From contig NZ_CP158281.1 of assembly GCF_040256645.1 (NCBI RefSeq), positions 1,674,001-1,738,000 of the forward strand: a DNA stretch of 64,000 bases, written 5' to 3'. Positions 8,495 to 16,977 of this stretch are shown here, piece by piece. A program made the position numbers and the translations under genes. The notes beneath the pieces are model-generated. The model did no database searches and was not told the DNA's origin. It saw only the letters and a list, made by a program, of their open reading frames with translations. The stretch's first letter is position 1; each line of letters begins with the position of its first letter. This DNA is from Brevibacterium sp. CBA3109. Its GTDB lineage: Bacteria > Actinomycetota > Actinomycetes > Actinomycetales > Brevibacteriaceae.

Positions 8495-9430
8495 ATGACT
8501 TCAAATATCGGCGCAGGTCGATTCGCACCAAGCCCCAGCGGTGACCTGCACATCGGCAACATTCGGTCGGGACTGCTGGCCTATGTGCGGGCGCGGCAGA
8601 CCGGGCGACGGTTCCTCTGGCGCATCGAAGACCTCGATCGGGTCCAATCCGGTGCAGCACAATCACAGCTCGAGGTCTTCGCAGAGCTGGGCATCACACC
8701 GGATGAGTCCCCGCTCGTCCAGTCCGAGCGTCTCGGCGTCTACTCCGAGGCACTGAGCCGCCTCGAGGGCCAGGGACTCGTGTACGAGTGCTACTGCTCA
8801 CGCAAGGACATCCGACAGGCTCCGTCGGCACCGCACTCTCCACCCGGTGCATATCCCGGGACGTGTCGTGATCTGCTCGAGTCCGAACGAGAACAACACC
8901 GCCAGCGCCTCCAGGAACAGGGGCGCAGCCCGGCGCTGCGCTTGATGACCGACAACGCTGAGGTCACGGTTCACGACAGACTGCTGGGAGAGATCAAAGC
9001 CCCGGTTGATGACCTTGTCCTCAAACGCGGCGATGGGGTCTTCGCCTACAACCTCATCGTCATCGTCGATGACGGTGCCAGCGGCGTCGACGAGGTGGTG
9101 CGCGGGGACGACTTGGCGACCTCGGCGCCTCGTCAAGCTCATCTGGCCCAACTGTTGGATCTTCCACAGCCTTCGTGGCTGCACGTTCCACTGGTCGTGA
9201 ACACCGCCGGCAGACGTTTGGCCAAACGCGATGGTGCCGTCACCTATCAGCAGCTGCGCACCATGGGTTGGACGCGCGAGGACGTCTACGCCTGGATGGG
9301 CGCATCCCTCGGGTTTACAGGCTCTGAAGGATCGTGGTCATCCATCGACGACATGGTGGCAGGCGTGGACTTCGATCGCCTTCTGACCGGGGAGACGGTG
9401 TTTGTCCCGCCGGCAGATGCCAGCGGCTGA
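8495..9430 (+). CDS. gluQRS: Glutamyl-Q tRNA(Asp) synthetase
   Basis: A truncated glutamyl-tRNA synthetase paralogue without an anticodon-binding domain; the family attaches glutamate to queuosine in the wobble position of tRNA-Asp. The 311 residues include RFAPSPSGDLHIGN (HIGH-type motif), RIEDLD, the zinc site formed by YECYC and PGTC, and AKRDGA in the KMSKS position. The ATG at 8495 matches the conserved N-terminus. A TTG at 8471 overlapping the GNAT stop would add eight residues and is the alternative start. Queuosine synthesis genes are not visible in this window. Confidence 0.92.
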   Translation: MTSNIGAGRFAPSPSGDLHIGNIRSGLLAYVRARQTGRRFLWRIEDLDRVQSGAAQSQLEVFAELGITPDESPLVQSERLGVYSEALSRLEGQGLVYECYCSRKDIRQAPSAPHSPPGAYPGTCRDLLESEREQHRQRLQEQGRSPALRLMTDNAEVTVHDRLLGEIKAPVDDLVLKRGDGVFAYNLIVIVDDGASGVDEVVRGDDLATSAPRQAHLAQLLDLPQPSWLHVPLVVNTAGRRLAKRDGAVTYQQLRTMGWTREDVYAWMGASLGFTGSEGSWSSIDDMVAGVDFDRLLTGETVFVPPADASG

Positions 9431-9449
9431 CAGGCTCACCGGCCTGTCA
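9428..9449. terminator. Terminator between convergent gluQRS and glycosyltransferase genes
   Basis: TGACAGGC and GCCTGTCA form a perfect 8-bp stem around a 6-nt loop. The stem starts within the gluQRS stop codon and ends 4 nt before the end of the leftward glycosyltransferase gene, so it can serve both directions. Confidence 0.55.
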
Positions 9450-9452
9450 ACT

Positions 9453-10724
9453 TCAGACCGCTGCGTCCAGGCCTTCGGCGATGACCTTGCTGTAGATGGA
9501 TTCGAACGTGTCGAGCGTGTACTCGATGTCGTGTTTGGCCACCACGTCGAGTGATGCCCTGGCCATGGTGTCGAGGTTGGTGTCTGAAAGCTCGCAGATC
9601 TGAGTGAATCTTGAGGCCAACTCCTCGATATCCCGCGGCGGGAACAGGAATCCGTTGATCCCGTCCCTGACGAGGTGAGGCAGCGCCACTGCGTCAGCGA
9701 GGACGACAGGTTTGCGTGAGGCCAGCGCCTCCAGTGTGGCGATCGACTGGAGCTCAGCGGTCGAAGGCATGCAGAAGAACGTGCAGCGCTGGTAGGCGTT
9801 CATCAGCTCTTTGTCGCTGATCTTGCCCAGTACATGGACCCGATCTGCGATTCCGAGCTCCGCGGCCAGTTCCTTGAGCGGCTCTTCCTGATCTCCGCCA
9901 CCGACGATGTCGGCTTCGAGTCCGAGCGCGGGATCCGTCTTTGCCACCGCTTCGACGATGTCGGCGGCGTGTTTCTCTGATGAGAGTCGACCGACGAAGA
10001 GGACACGTGGTGGTGTTGCTGCCGCCTCGGCGTCCGAAGACGCAGCTGTTCGTTCCGTCGCCGTTGGCGGCTCCGGGGACGCCGTCTCCGGCAGGCCAGC
10101 TCGATCGTCGCGCAGATGCGTGAACCGTTCCAGGTCGATGCCGCAGGAGACTGCCCGAATCGGGGAAGAGAACCCATTCTGCGTGAGTAGGTCGGCAGCG
10201 AGTTGCGTGGGCACCGTGATGAAGTCCGCAGATTGAAACTTCCTGCGCAGATCCCACCACGCAACAGCCGTGCCGCCGTCGAGGAGTGCCTTGGGTGCCC
10301 GTACGTACGGGCGGACGTTGTCAGGCATGAAATGGTTCGTGGCGACGACAGGGATGCCGCGCTTGCTCGCCTCCGAGAACGCGTAGCGACCGATGACGAA
10401 ATGTGCCTGAGTGTGCACGACGTCGGGCTGAAGTGAGTCGAGTAGGCGAGAGAGCTCGGGCTTCGTCTCCCACGGCATGCAGATGGTCCAGGTCGGATGC
10501 AGCGGCCAGCGATGAGAGGTCAGTCGGTGGACCGTGACACCCTCTTCAGTGCTCACCGAGGCTTTCCCGGTCGCGGAGGGACAGGCGACGTGAACATCAT
10601 TGCCGCGGGCAGCGAGCCCAGCGGCCAGACGTTCTGCGAACTTCGCGGCGCCATTGACCTCGGGTGCATAGGTCTCCGTCGGGATGAGAATGCGGCGTGC
10701 TGGGGTGTGGCTGTGCGCGGACAG
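9453..10724 (-). CDS. GT4-family glycosyltransferase
   Basis: GT-B fold retaining glycosyltransferase. The N-terminal Rossmann half begins RRILIPTETYAPEVNGAAKF, the usual GT4 opening. The C-terminal half has LFVGRLSSEKHAADIVEAV and the donor-binding E-x7-E element STAELQSIATLEALASRKP. With this start it has 423 residues. The first ATG/GTG/TTG in frame is a GTG at 10556, which would remove the whole conserved acceptor-side N-terminus. The chosen start is CTG at 10724, seven bases after GGAGAG and three bases after the stop of the upstream exporter gene. The acceptor may be phosphatidylinositol-like or another lipid, as in related actinobacterial enzymes, but this is inference. Confidence 0.82.
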   Translation of the reverse strand: MSAHSHTPARRILIPTETYAPEVNGAAKFAERLAAGLAARGNDVHVACPSATGKASVSTEEGVTVHRLTSHRWPLHPTWTICMPWETKPELSRLLDSLQPDVVHTQAHFVIGRYAFSEASKRGIPVVATNHFMPDNVRPYVRAPKALLDGGTAVAWWDLRRKFQSADFITVPTQLAADLLTQNGFSSPIRAVSCGIDLERFTHLRDDRAGLPETASPEPPTATERTAASSDAEAAATPPRVLFVGRLSSEKHAADIVEAVAKTDPALGLEADIVGGGDQEEPLKELAAELGIADRVHVLGKISDKELMNAYQRCTFFCMPSTAELQSIATLEALASRKPVVLADAVALPHLVRDGINGFLFPPRDIEELASRFTQICELSDTNLDTMARASLDVVAKHDIEYTLDTFESIYSKVIAEGLDAAV

Positions 10725-10727
10725 GAT

Positions 10728-11645
10728 TCAACTCTCCTCGGTGTCGGTCAACTTGTCTGTGCGACGGGCGACTCGACGCTGGTGTTCTCGATCTTTGACA
10801 TCGGGGTGATACCGCGACAATACAACGACGCCCAGACACGCGACCAATCCGGTGGCTGTGATCACGACGATGAGCCATATCGGAGCAGATGCCGCTTCCC
10901 CGAGGACGACGGAGCCGAGGATGACGGCGCCGATGGGATCAACGACGGTCAGGCCCGCGATGACCATCTCTGGGGGGCCTGCGGCATAGGCGTTCTGGAC
11001 GAACCAGGATCCGATCGCGGTGGCGGCGACGAGTCCGATGACGTTGAGCCAAGTGACCTGGTCAAGTCCAGCACGGAGCAGCTGAACGCTGACGAGGTGT
11101 GTATTCGTGGCCACACATGCGAACAGCAGGCCTGCAGCCGTGATGAGCACCAGCTGGGGCGCACGCCGGAAGAACAGCATGATGCCAAGGCCCAGGGCGA
11201 GGACGACTGCAGTGATCCAGACCAGCGGCATCGCGTCAGAGCCCAGATGAACCTCTGTGCGTGCGATGGTGGCAGAGAGTGCGACGAAGACCGTCACTCC
11301 CACGGTGCACCACACGACTGCCTGAACGAGCCGTCGGTTGACCTTGAGCCCACGGTGGCGCACACCGAGGAGGACGGACACGATGAGGGAGAACGCACCG
11401 ACGGGCTGGACGACCATGACCGGAGCCAGAGCCAGGGCGACGATGTTGCCTGCTGTGCCGAGGCCGGTGATGATCAGTCCGAGCAGCCATTTCCTGTTGC
11501 TCAGCAGCTCCTTGAAATGAGCCCAACTCAGTCCGTTGTGGGAGTCATTCTGACCTGCGATCGCGTCATGTTGGTACAGGGCTCCGTAGGCCAGTGCCAC
11601 CGCTGCAAGGACAGCGAGGGCGATTGCCACTAGGGTCACGTGCAC
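10728..11645 (-). CDS. DMT-superfamily (EamA-like) transporter
   Basis: A 305-residue integral membrane protein with nine or ten hydrophobic segments arranged in two similar halves (for example LVAIALAVLAAVALAYGALY at the N-terminus and WLIVVITATGLVACLGVVVL near the C-terminus). The C-terminal tail is charged and cytoplasmic. The layout is that of drug/metabolite exporters; the substrate cannot be inferred. The GTG at 11645 has GGAAGAAG just upstream. It is followed immediately by the glycosyltransferase gene, and the pair is probably one transcript. Confidence 0.8.
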   Translation of the reverse strand: MHVTLVAIALAVLAAVALAYGALYQHDAIAGQNDSHNGLSWAHFKELLSNRKWLLGLIITGLGTAGNIVALALAPVMVVQPVGAFSLIVSVLLGVRHRGLKVNRRLVQAVVWCTVGVTVFVALSATIARTEVHLGSDAMPLVWITAVVLALGLGIMLFFRRAPQLVLITAAGLLFACVATNTHLVSVQLLRAGLDQVTWLNVIGLVAATAIGSWFVQNAYAAGPPEMVIAGLTVVDPIGAVILGSVVLGEAASAPIWLIVVITATGLVACLGVVVLSRYHPDVKDREHQRRVARRTDKLTDTEES

Positions 11646-11804
11646 TTCTTCCGCTGCATGGATGGTGTGAGGAATCCCTTTGATTTTACAGTGTGGTCAG
11701 CTCGCCGAGGTGGTTGTTGACTGCGTTTGTCCTGACTGTACGGATTACAGCGTGGCTGGTGGTGGGGTAAACCGGAACTGTGAGCTAAAGCACTGGTGTG
11801 GGCT

Positions 11805-11834
11805 TTGTCGTGGGCAGAGAGTCTTTGCTAAGCT
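11805..11834 (+). promoter_or_regulatory. Putative promoter of tRNA-Asn
   Basis: TTGTCG (-35) and TAAGCT (-10) are separated by 18 bp, and the -10 ends 29 bp before the mature tRNA 5' end. The match to consensus is moderate. Confidence 0.4.
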
Positions 11835-11863
11835 GACACAACGTGCGCAGGCAACTGCGCCTT

Positions 11864-11936
11864 TCCTCCGTAGCTCAGTTGGCAGAGCATTCGACTGTTA
11901 ATCGAAGGGTCGCTGGTTCGAGCCCAGCCGGGGGAG
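11864..11936 (+). tRNA. tRNA-Asn (GTT)
   Basis: A 73-nt cloverleaf: acceptor TCCTCCG pairs with CGGGGGA (one T-G pair), D-loop AGCTCAGTTGGCAGAGC, anticodon loop CTGTTAA with anticodon GTT, T-arm GGTTCGAGCC. CCA is not encoded. A Rho-independent terminator follows within 10 bp. Confidence 0.97.
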
Positions 11937-11942
11937 CAGCCG

Positions 11943-11970
11943 AGGCCCCGTCCATGTGGACGGGGCCTTT
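11943..11970 (+). terminator. Rho-independent terminator of tRNA-Asn
   Basis: A perfect 11-bp stem (AGGCCCCGTCC and complement) with a 4-nt loop, followed by a short T run, begins 7 bp after the tRNA. Confidence 0.85.
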
Positions 11971-12039
11971 GTCGTGCCTGCAATCCTGGGGGAATCGACT
12001 CACGGGAATAGTTGAACAGTCAAGTAGGTTGCCGAGTGT

Positions 12040-13092
12040 ATGAAGGCATTCGGATTCTTGAGTTTCGGTCATTATGGGTCGGGAACTGCCCCGGGGGAGT
12101 ACGGAGCGAGGGAGGCGCTGCAACAGGCTGTCGAGATCGGCGTGGGAGCCGACGAGATCGGCGTCAACGGCGCCTACTTCCGGGTTCATCACTTTGCTGA
12201 GCAGGCGGCTTCGCCTATACCGCTTCTGGCCGCGATCGCGGCCAAGACCTCGCGAATAGAGGTCGGGACCGGCGTCATCGATATGCGCTACGAGAACCCC
12301 CTCTATTTGGCAGAGGAAGCCGCGGCCCTTGATCTTCTCTCGGATCAGCGCGTGGCTATGGGCATCAGCCGGGGGTCACCGGAACCAGCCGACCGTGGCT
12401 GGGAAGCCTTCGGATACGGTGACAGCGACGATGCGAAGGCCGCGAACATGGCCCGCACGAAGTTCGCTCGATTCCTGTCCGCAATCAGGGGCGAGGAGAT
12501 CGCGTCAGCGGATCCGATGCAGTTCGGGCCGGGTAAGAAGCTGCGCGTCGAACCTCATTCGCCCGGCCTAGACCGGCGTGTCTGGTGGGGCGCTGGCACC
12601 GCGGCTACTGCCGAATGGGCTGCTGCTCAGGGCGTGAACATGATGAGCTCGACCCTGCTGACCGAGGCCACCGGTGCCTCCTTCGGTGAGCTCCAACGTG
12701 ATCAGATCGACCGCTATCGCGCGGCTTGGAGGGCCGCCGGTCATGACTGGACGCCGCGCGTGTCCGTCAGCCGCAGCATCTTCCCGATCACCACGAATCT
12801 CGATGACCTCTACTTCGGTCGACGCTCAGGTGGAGAAGGTGATCAGATCGGCATCATCGATGGTGCCCGCTCAACTTTCGGCAAGACCTATGCGGGCGAA
12901 CCCGACGACCTCATCGAAGCGCTGAAGGCTGACCCTGCGGTGGAAGCCGCGGACACAGTGCTCCTGACGATCCCGAGTCAATTGGGCGTGGACTACAACC
13001 TCCACATCCTGGAGTCATTCGCCAGCTACGTCGCTCCTGCCCTGGGCTGGGAGGCCAATACTGGCGGACCGGTGACCGGCTCCGCAGGGTGA
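12040..13092 (+). CDS. LLM-class (luciferase-like) flavin-dependent oxidoreductase
   Basis: A 350-residue TIM-barrel oxidoreductase of the bacterial luciferase superfamily, expected to use reduced FMN or F420. Visible family segments are FGFLSFGHYG at the N-terminus, VHHFAEQAASPIPLLAAIAA, EVGTGVIDMRYENPLYLAEE and RVAMGISRGSPEPAD. The VHHF and GTGVIDMRYENP blocks resemble alkanal monooxygenase-like members. There is no partner reductase beside it, so substrate and cofactor are unknown. It stands alone after the tRNA-Asn terminator. Confidence 0.85.
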   Translation: MKAFGFLSFGHYGSGTAPGEYGAREALQQAVEIGVGADEIGVNGAYFRVHHFAEQAASPIPLLAAIAAKTSRIEVGTGVIDMRYENPLYLAEEAAALDLLSDQRVAMGISRGSPEPADRGWEAFGYGDSDDAKAANMARTKFARFLSAIRGEEIASADPMQFGPGKKLRVEPHSPGLDRRVWWGAGTAATAEWAAAQGVNMMSSTLLTEATGASFGELQRDQIDRYRAAWRAAGHDWTPRVSVSRSIFPITTNLDDLYFGRRSGGEGDQIGIIDGARSTFGKTYAGEPDDLIEALKADPAVEAADTVLLTIPSQLGVDYNLHILESFASYVAPALGWEANTGGPVTGSAG

Positions 13093-13214
13093 TTTCATCG
13101 GAGTGTGAGCGCAGACACGTATGATGACACAGTCGCCCTAACAGTGACAGTGGAATCGACTTGGTTCCGTGCGGTGGCCTCCGTGCGGGATGCGGTCCGA
13201 GCAGAGGTGATCAG

Positions 13215-14693
13215 GTGAGTGAGAGCCAACGCATGAATCAGGTTCAGAGACGAATCGCCCTCATTGGTCTCGTTCCGCTCTTCATGTCCCTGCTCTCGGT
13301 GTCGATCATCAACGTTGTCCTGCCCGCCATTGAGACGGATCTTCAGGCGTCGTCCTCGGCTCTGCAATGGGTCCTGACCGGCTATGCGCTCTCATTCGGC
13401 GTCGTCCTCGTGGCAGCAGGACGAGCAGGGGACATCTTCGGGCGCGGCCAACTGTTCATGATCGGAGTGGGCCTGTTCGGCCTGGCATCACTCGTCGCCG
13501 GTCTCACGCCCGGAACACTGGCCCTCAATATTGCCCGTGTCTTCATGGGACTCGGATCAGGACTGCTCAATCCTCAGGTCGTCGGGCTGCTGCAACAGTA
13601 CTTCCACGGTCCGCAACGCGGACGAGCCTTCGGACTGATGGGCACCACCGTCGGCCTCTCCGTGGCAACAGGCCCCGTCCTCGGCGGTGTCTTCACCGCG
13701 CTCTTCGGCCCTGAACTGGGCTGGCGTGCTGCCTTCCTGGTCAACGTCCCTTTCGCAGTCACCTCCCTCATCCTCGCCAAAAGCTGGCTGCCGCCATCAG
13801 CTTGGCACCCCATTGTTGACGACGACAGCACCGAAGCGACCCCGGCGGCTGCCACGGTAAACTGTGGGCACGTTCGGAAAAGCGACCGCGACCTCGATCC
13901 CGTCGGGGTTGTCCTGCTGGGCGTCGGCGTCCTCCTTGTGCTGCTGCCCTTCGTCGAGTCTTCGGTCGGGTGGTTCATCTGGCTGGGCCTGCCGTTGGGA
14001 CTACTCACGATCTGGGCCTGGACCCGGTGGGAGCGCATGTACTCCGCCCGTGGGCACACTCCGATGGTCGATCTCAACTTGTTCAGCATCAGAAGCTTCA
14101 GCAACGGTTCGATCATTATCACCCTCTATTTCATGGGCGTGACGAGCGTCTGGGTCCTCATCGCCATGTACATGCAGCAGGGCCTGGGCCACACTGCGCT
14201 GGCAGCGGGCATGATCGGGCTTCCGGCCGCTCTGCTCTCCGCCGTATCGGCAGACGTGTCCGGACGTTTAGTGTTCCAGATCGGACGACGACTCGTCGTC
14301 TGGGGGATCATCACCTGCCTGGTGGGCCTGGTCTCGACAATCGGCATCGTCTTCCTTCTCACCCAGGGCATCGGCAGTGAATGGTGGATGCTGCTGACTC
14401 TGTGCTTCATCGGTGCCGCACAGGGCATGGTCATCAGCCCCAACCAGACCCTGACGCTGCAGGAAGTGCCGCTCAAGTACGCCGGCTCAGCCGGGGGAGT
14501 CCTGCAGACCGGGCAGCGCATCGGAACATCGATGGGACTGGCCATCATGACCGCATTGGCCTTCGCCGTCACGGCCGTCAGTGACTGGAATGTCGGGATG
14601 ATCAGCTCATTCGCAGCGATTGCGATCATCGTGGTCCTGGCCGGAATCGTCGGGCTGGCAGAGGTCAGGCGAGGCCGACGCCGTCAGCTATGA
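13215..14693 (+). CDS. DHA2-type MFS multidrug transporter
   Basis: A 492-residue proton-coupled exporter of the major facilitator superfamily with about 14 hydrophobic segments, the layout of the DHA2 group. Motif A appears as GRAGDIFGRGQLF after TM2, and motif C-like glycine-rich ARVFMGLGSGLLNPQVVGLL follows. A hydrophilic Asp/Glu/Thr-rich loop around residues 195-225 separates the halves. The GTG at 13215 has AGAGGTGA 7 nt upstream; an ATG six codons later is the alternative. The substrate is unknown. Confidence 0.88.
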   Translation: MSESQRMNQVQRRIALIGLVPLFMSLLSVSIINVVLPAIETDLQASSSALQWVLTGYALSFGVVLVAAGRAGDIFGRGQLFMIGVGLFGLASLVAGLTPGTLALNIARVFMGLGSGLLNPQVVGLLQQYFHGPQRGRAFGLMGTTVGLSVATGPVLGGVFTALFGPELGWRAAFLVNVPFAVTSLILAKSWLPPSAWHPIVDDDSTEATPAAATVNCGHVRKSDRDLDPVGVVLLGVGVLLVLLPFVESSVGWFIWLGLPLGLLTIWAWTRWERMYSARGHTPMVDLNLFSIRSFSNGSIIITLYFMGVTSVWVLIAMYMQQGLGHTALAAGMIGLPAALLSAVSADVSGRLVFQIGRRLVVWGIITCLVGLVSTIGIVFLLTQGIGSEWWMLLTLCFIGAAQGMVISPNQTLTLQEVPLKYAGSAGGVLQTGQRIGTSMGLAIMTALAFAVTAVSDWNVGMISSFAAIAIIVVLAGIVGLAEVRRGRRRQL

Positions 14694-14766
14694 GCGCAAT
14701 AACGTTACAGAATTTAGACAATCACGTCTGTGTTCATGTGGAAGACTGTGTACGCAAGTTTGCCCC

Positions 14767-16038
14767 ATGGAAGGACATCTGGTGGTTGAGGCGGTACACG
14801 ATCTGGACCTGGCTCTCGAAGAGTTAGTGCGCTCAGGCGGGATCGAAACCTATTTCGCCCCCGTCGTCGATGCGTACACTTTCGACAAGGTCGGCTATCA
14901 GATCCTTCAGGCCCCGATCGATGACCCGGCACTCGGGCATGCCGAGTCGGAGAATCTCCGTCATGCGATGCGTGGTTCGGCGATGATCGGCGACATCGAT
15001 GCCTCACTTCGAGCAACTGCCCTGAGAACCGCTGAGACGGCCGGACTGGCCAAATCGAACCGACTCTTCCTCCATGCCGAAGGCGAATCCTTCGCGACCC
15101 TCGAAGATCGCACTGAGGAACCCGACCGTTCGGTCATCCTTCAGCTCGATGCCTCTCGCGTGTCCTCGTCACCCGCCTCCGTGCTGCGCGCGGTGCGACA
15201 GGCCAGGTCGATGGGCTGGGGTGTGGGAATGTCGTCGGTCGGCGCTGATCTGCGCAGCACTTCATTCGTGCCGCTGGTCAATCCCTCTGTAGTGGGTCTT
15301 CACCCCGACGTGCTGCGCATCGACTGCGAATCACACCTGGCCGAACTCAACCGGCTGCTCCACGCTCACCTCGAACGCACCGGCGCAGTGATCCTCGCTG
15401 AGGGTGTCACGACCGAAGACGATCTCGACCGGGTTCGCGCACTGGGCGCACGCTTCATGTCAGGACCATTCTTCGGCCACGCCACAAGGCAGCCCGAACC
15501 TTTCGCCGAGCCGATTGAGGACGGACTGATCGACCATCATTCGCGAAACCTCCCGGCTCTGGGCACTCCCTATTCGATCGCCCAAGGCCTGCGACGCGAG
15601 CCGCTGGTGATGAATCGCGAGCTTCTCATCGCCCAGATCGCTGCCCTCGAAGAGCGGGCGCTGGCCTCGGGAGCAGCCACCGTCACCCTCGGTGTCTTCG
15701 GTGAAGACGAGACCTTCTCCCAAGCCACGCGTGACCGTTATGAACGCATCCGCGATACGGTCGGTCTGACTGCGATGTTCTCAGGCGGATTCACGGAACC
15801 GCCTATCCCGGGTGTGCGCACAGGAATCGTCGACGCTTCGGATCCCATGCGCAATGAGCACGGCGTCGTCGTAGTCGGTCCGGACTGGTCCGGTCTCGTT
15901 GCCGCTTCCAAACGCAATGATCCCGGCAGCGACGGTCAGACTGTGTTCGACGTCTACATCACGACCGAGCGTTACACCTGCGTCGACGCCGCTCGAAGCG
16001 CCCTGACACGCATTTCACCAGTCTCCTCTGCCAGCTGA
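14767..16038 (+). CDS. Degenerate EAL domain plus DICT sensory domain protein
   Basis: Residues about 1-250 follow the EAL (c-di-GMP phosphodiesterase) fold: YFAPVVDAYTFDKVGYQILQ aligns with the usual F-P-I-V-x14-G-Y-E-A-L-L-R opening, and VILAEGVTTEDDLDRVRALG with the late EGVE element. The catalytic EAL glutamate position reads GYQILQ, so metal and c-di-GMP hydrolysis look lost. Residues about 275-420 match the DICT domain (MNRELLIAQIAALEERALAS, then FSGGF...PGVRTGIVDASDP...GVVVVGPDWSG), a sensory module known from diguanylate cyclase and two-component proteins. Total 423 residues, no membrane segment. The start is the ATG just ahead of the homology; upstream sequence is not conserved. Likely a signal-binding or protein-binding receiver rather than an enzyme. 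Confidence 0.8.
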   Translation: MEGHLVVEAVHDLDLALEELVRSGGIETYFAPVVDAYTFDKVGYQILQAPIDDPALGHAESENLRHAMRGSAMIGDIDASLRATALRTAETAGLAKSNRLFLHAEGESFATLEDRTEEPDRSVILQLDASRVSSSPASVLRAVRQARSMGWGVGMSSVGADLRSTSFVPLVNPSVVGLHPDVLRIDCESHLAELNRLLHAHLERTGAVILAEGVTTEDDLDRVRALGARFMSGPFFGHATRQPEPFAEPIEDGLIDHHSRNLPALGTPYSIAQGLRREPLVMNRELLIAQIAALEERALASGAATVTLGVFGEDETFSQATRDRYERIRDTVGLTAMFSGGFTEPPIPGVRTGIVDASDPMRNEHGVVVVGPDWSGLVAASKRNDPGSDGQTVFDVYITTERYTCVDAARSALTRISPVSSAS

Positions 16039-16152
16039 TCGGCACCGATCCTCGACCGGGCAAAATCGGGCAATGAGGGTTCGTGTTGCCTCAGGTTGCG
16101 CGTCGGCCGAATGGGTCCGGGCTGTCAGTTGGTGTTAATCTTATGTCTGCTT

Positions 16153-16229
16153 GCCCCCGTAGCTCAGCTGGTCAGAGCAGGGAACTCATAATTCCTTGGT
16201 CGTCGGTTCAAGTCCGACCGGGGGCACCA
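16153..16229 (+). tRNA. tRNA with CAT anticodon (elongator Met or Ile2)
   Basis: A 77-nt cloverleaf: acceptor GCCCCCG/CGGGGGC fully paired, anticodon loop CTCATAA in a GGGAA/TTCCT stem, T-arm GGTTCAAGTCC, encoded CCA. The paired first base pair and the lack of a GGG/CCC anticodon stem exclude initiator tRNA. A CAT anticodon can belong to elongator tRNA-Met or to the lysidine-modified tRNA-Ile2; the body resembles the E. coli Ile2 pattern (AGAGCAGG...CTTGGTCG) at several points. Confidence 0.93.
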
Positions 16230-16234
16230 CCGCG

Positions 16235-16783
16235 TCAGTCGCCACCTTCTGCTCGACCACCCTGGTCGCCCAAGGTGAATACATCCCCGGATAGCGGTGC
16301 GACGGCTGCCCACTCGGCGCCGAGACCCCGATCTGCCACTATGCGTGCAACGCATTCCTCTATTGCTTCCATTCTTGCCACAATTTCCGCGAATGCAGCC
16401 GAAGCGGCTTTGTTGGATCCCGGCCCAAGACTTCGAACTGTATGCGTCGGTGCATCGTCGTCGTAAGAGGCGAACTCGACAACGAACTCATCGCCGAGTT
16501 CGTCCGCAACCTGGCCCGCCATATCGATGCCCACAGCGGTGAACGCTCTCGCGGCCTTCGGCGATCTCCATTCCAGGTCTGAGTCCAGCGAATCACAGTA
16601 CGACTGCTCCCACTCTTGGAGACCACGGATCAGTTCCGGCGAGAGCCCGGAGTGCTCATAGCCCACGGGGCCGTCGAGCCAGAGGACAATCTCGGCGTAG
16701 TCGGGGAACATGTGCACAGTGTGCGGTTCACTGTTTCCTCGCATCATGTCGTCAGTGTAGGGCACAGGGTCAATAGTCCGCAT
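16235..16783 (-). CDS. Hypothetical acidic protein, 182 residues
   Basis: I do not recognise a named family. The protein is soluble, acidic and rich in aromatic residues, with no signal or membrane segment. Segments such as YAEIVLWLDGPVGYEHSGLS, GLQEWEQSYCDSL and VADELGDEFVVEFASYDD look like a conserved actinobacterial protein and codon third positions are GC-rich, so it is probably real. Two start choices exist: ATG 16783, or ATG 16747, which begins nearer the conserved-looking part; neither has a good Shine-Dalgarno. It converges on the CAT tRNA only 5 bp away. Confidence 0.65.
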   Translation of the reverse strand: MRTIDPVPYTDDMMRGNSEPHTVHMFPDYAEIVLWLDGPVGYEHSGLSPELIRGLQEWEQSYCDSLDSDLEWRSPKAARAFTAVGIDMAGQVADELGDEFVVEFASYDDDAPTHTVRSLGPGSNKAASAAFAEIVARMEAIEECVARIVADRGLGAEWAAVAPLSGDVFTLGDQGGRAEGGD

Positions 16784-16898
16784 CGATCGTCACTGTCCGA
16801 AAAGTGAGCCGTTTGCAGTCGCGGTGAGGGTCGCACCGCGTCGCCTCGAGGAATTCGAGCACACGCCGCGCCACCAGGTATTTCAGTGCTTGGCGCAC
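16770..16898 (-). CDS. Possible small ORF or gene remnant (42 residues)
   Basis: A short leftward frame from GTG encodes a basic, helix-rich peptide (RQALKYLVARRVLEFLEATR near its start) with strongly GC-biased third codon positions, ending at a TGA that lies just inside the longer version of the next gene. The frame continues open upstream without a convincing start, and it overlaps the promoter proposed for the DUF3145 gene on the other strand. It may be the tail of a decayed gene. No family recognised. Confidence 0.22.
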   Translation of the reverse strand: MRQALKYLVARRVLEFLEATRCDPHRDCKRLTFRTVTIDADY

Positions 16899-16918
16899 AG
16901 ACAAATCTCGTCTATCAT
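16890..16918 (+). promoter_or_regulatory. Putative promoter of the DUF3145 gene
   Basis: TTGGCG (-35), a 17-bp spacer and TATCAT (-10) lie about 60 bp ahead of the start codon. Spacing is ideal and both boxes match at four or five positions. Confidence 0.5.
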
Positions 16919-16977
16919 GGGCTTTAGCACCTCCTTTCGGATCGTAGGGGAAGACGTATCCGAGGTAGGAGGCACAA

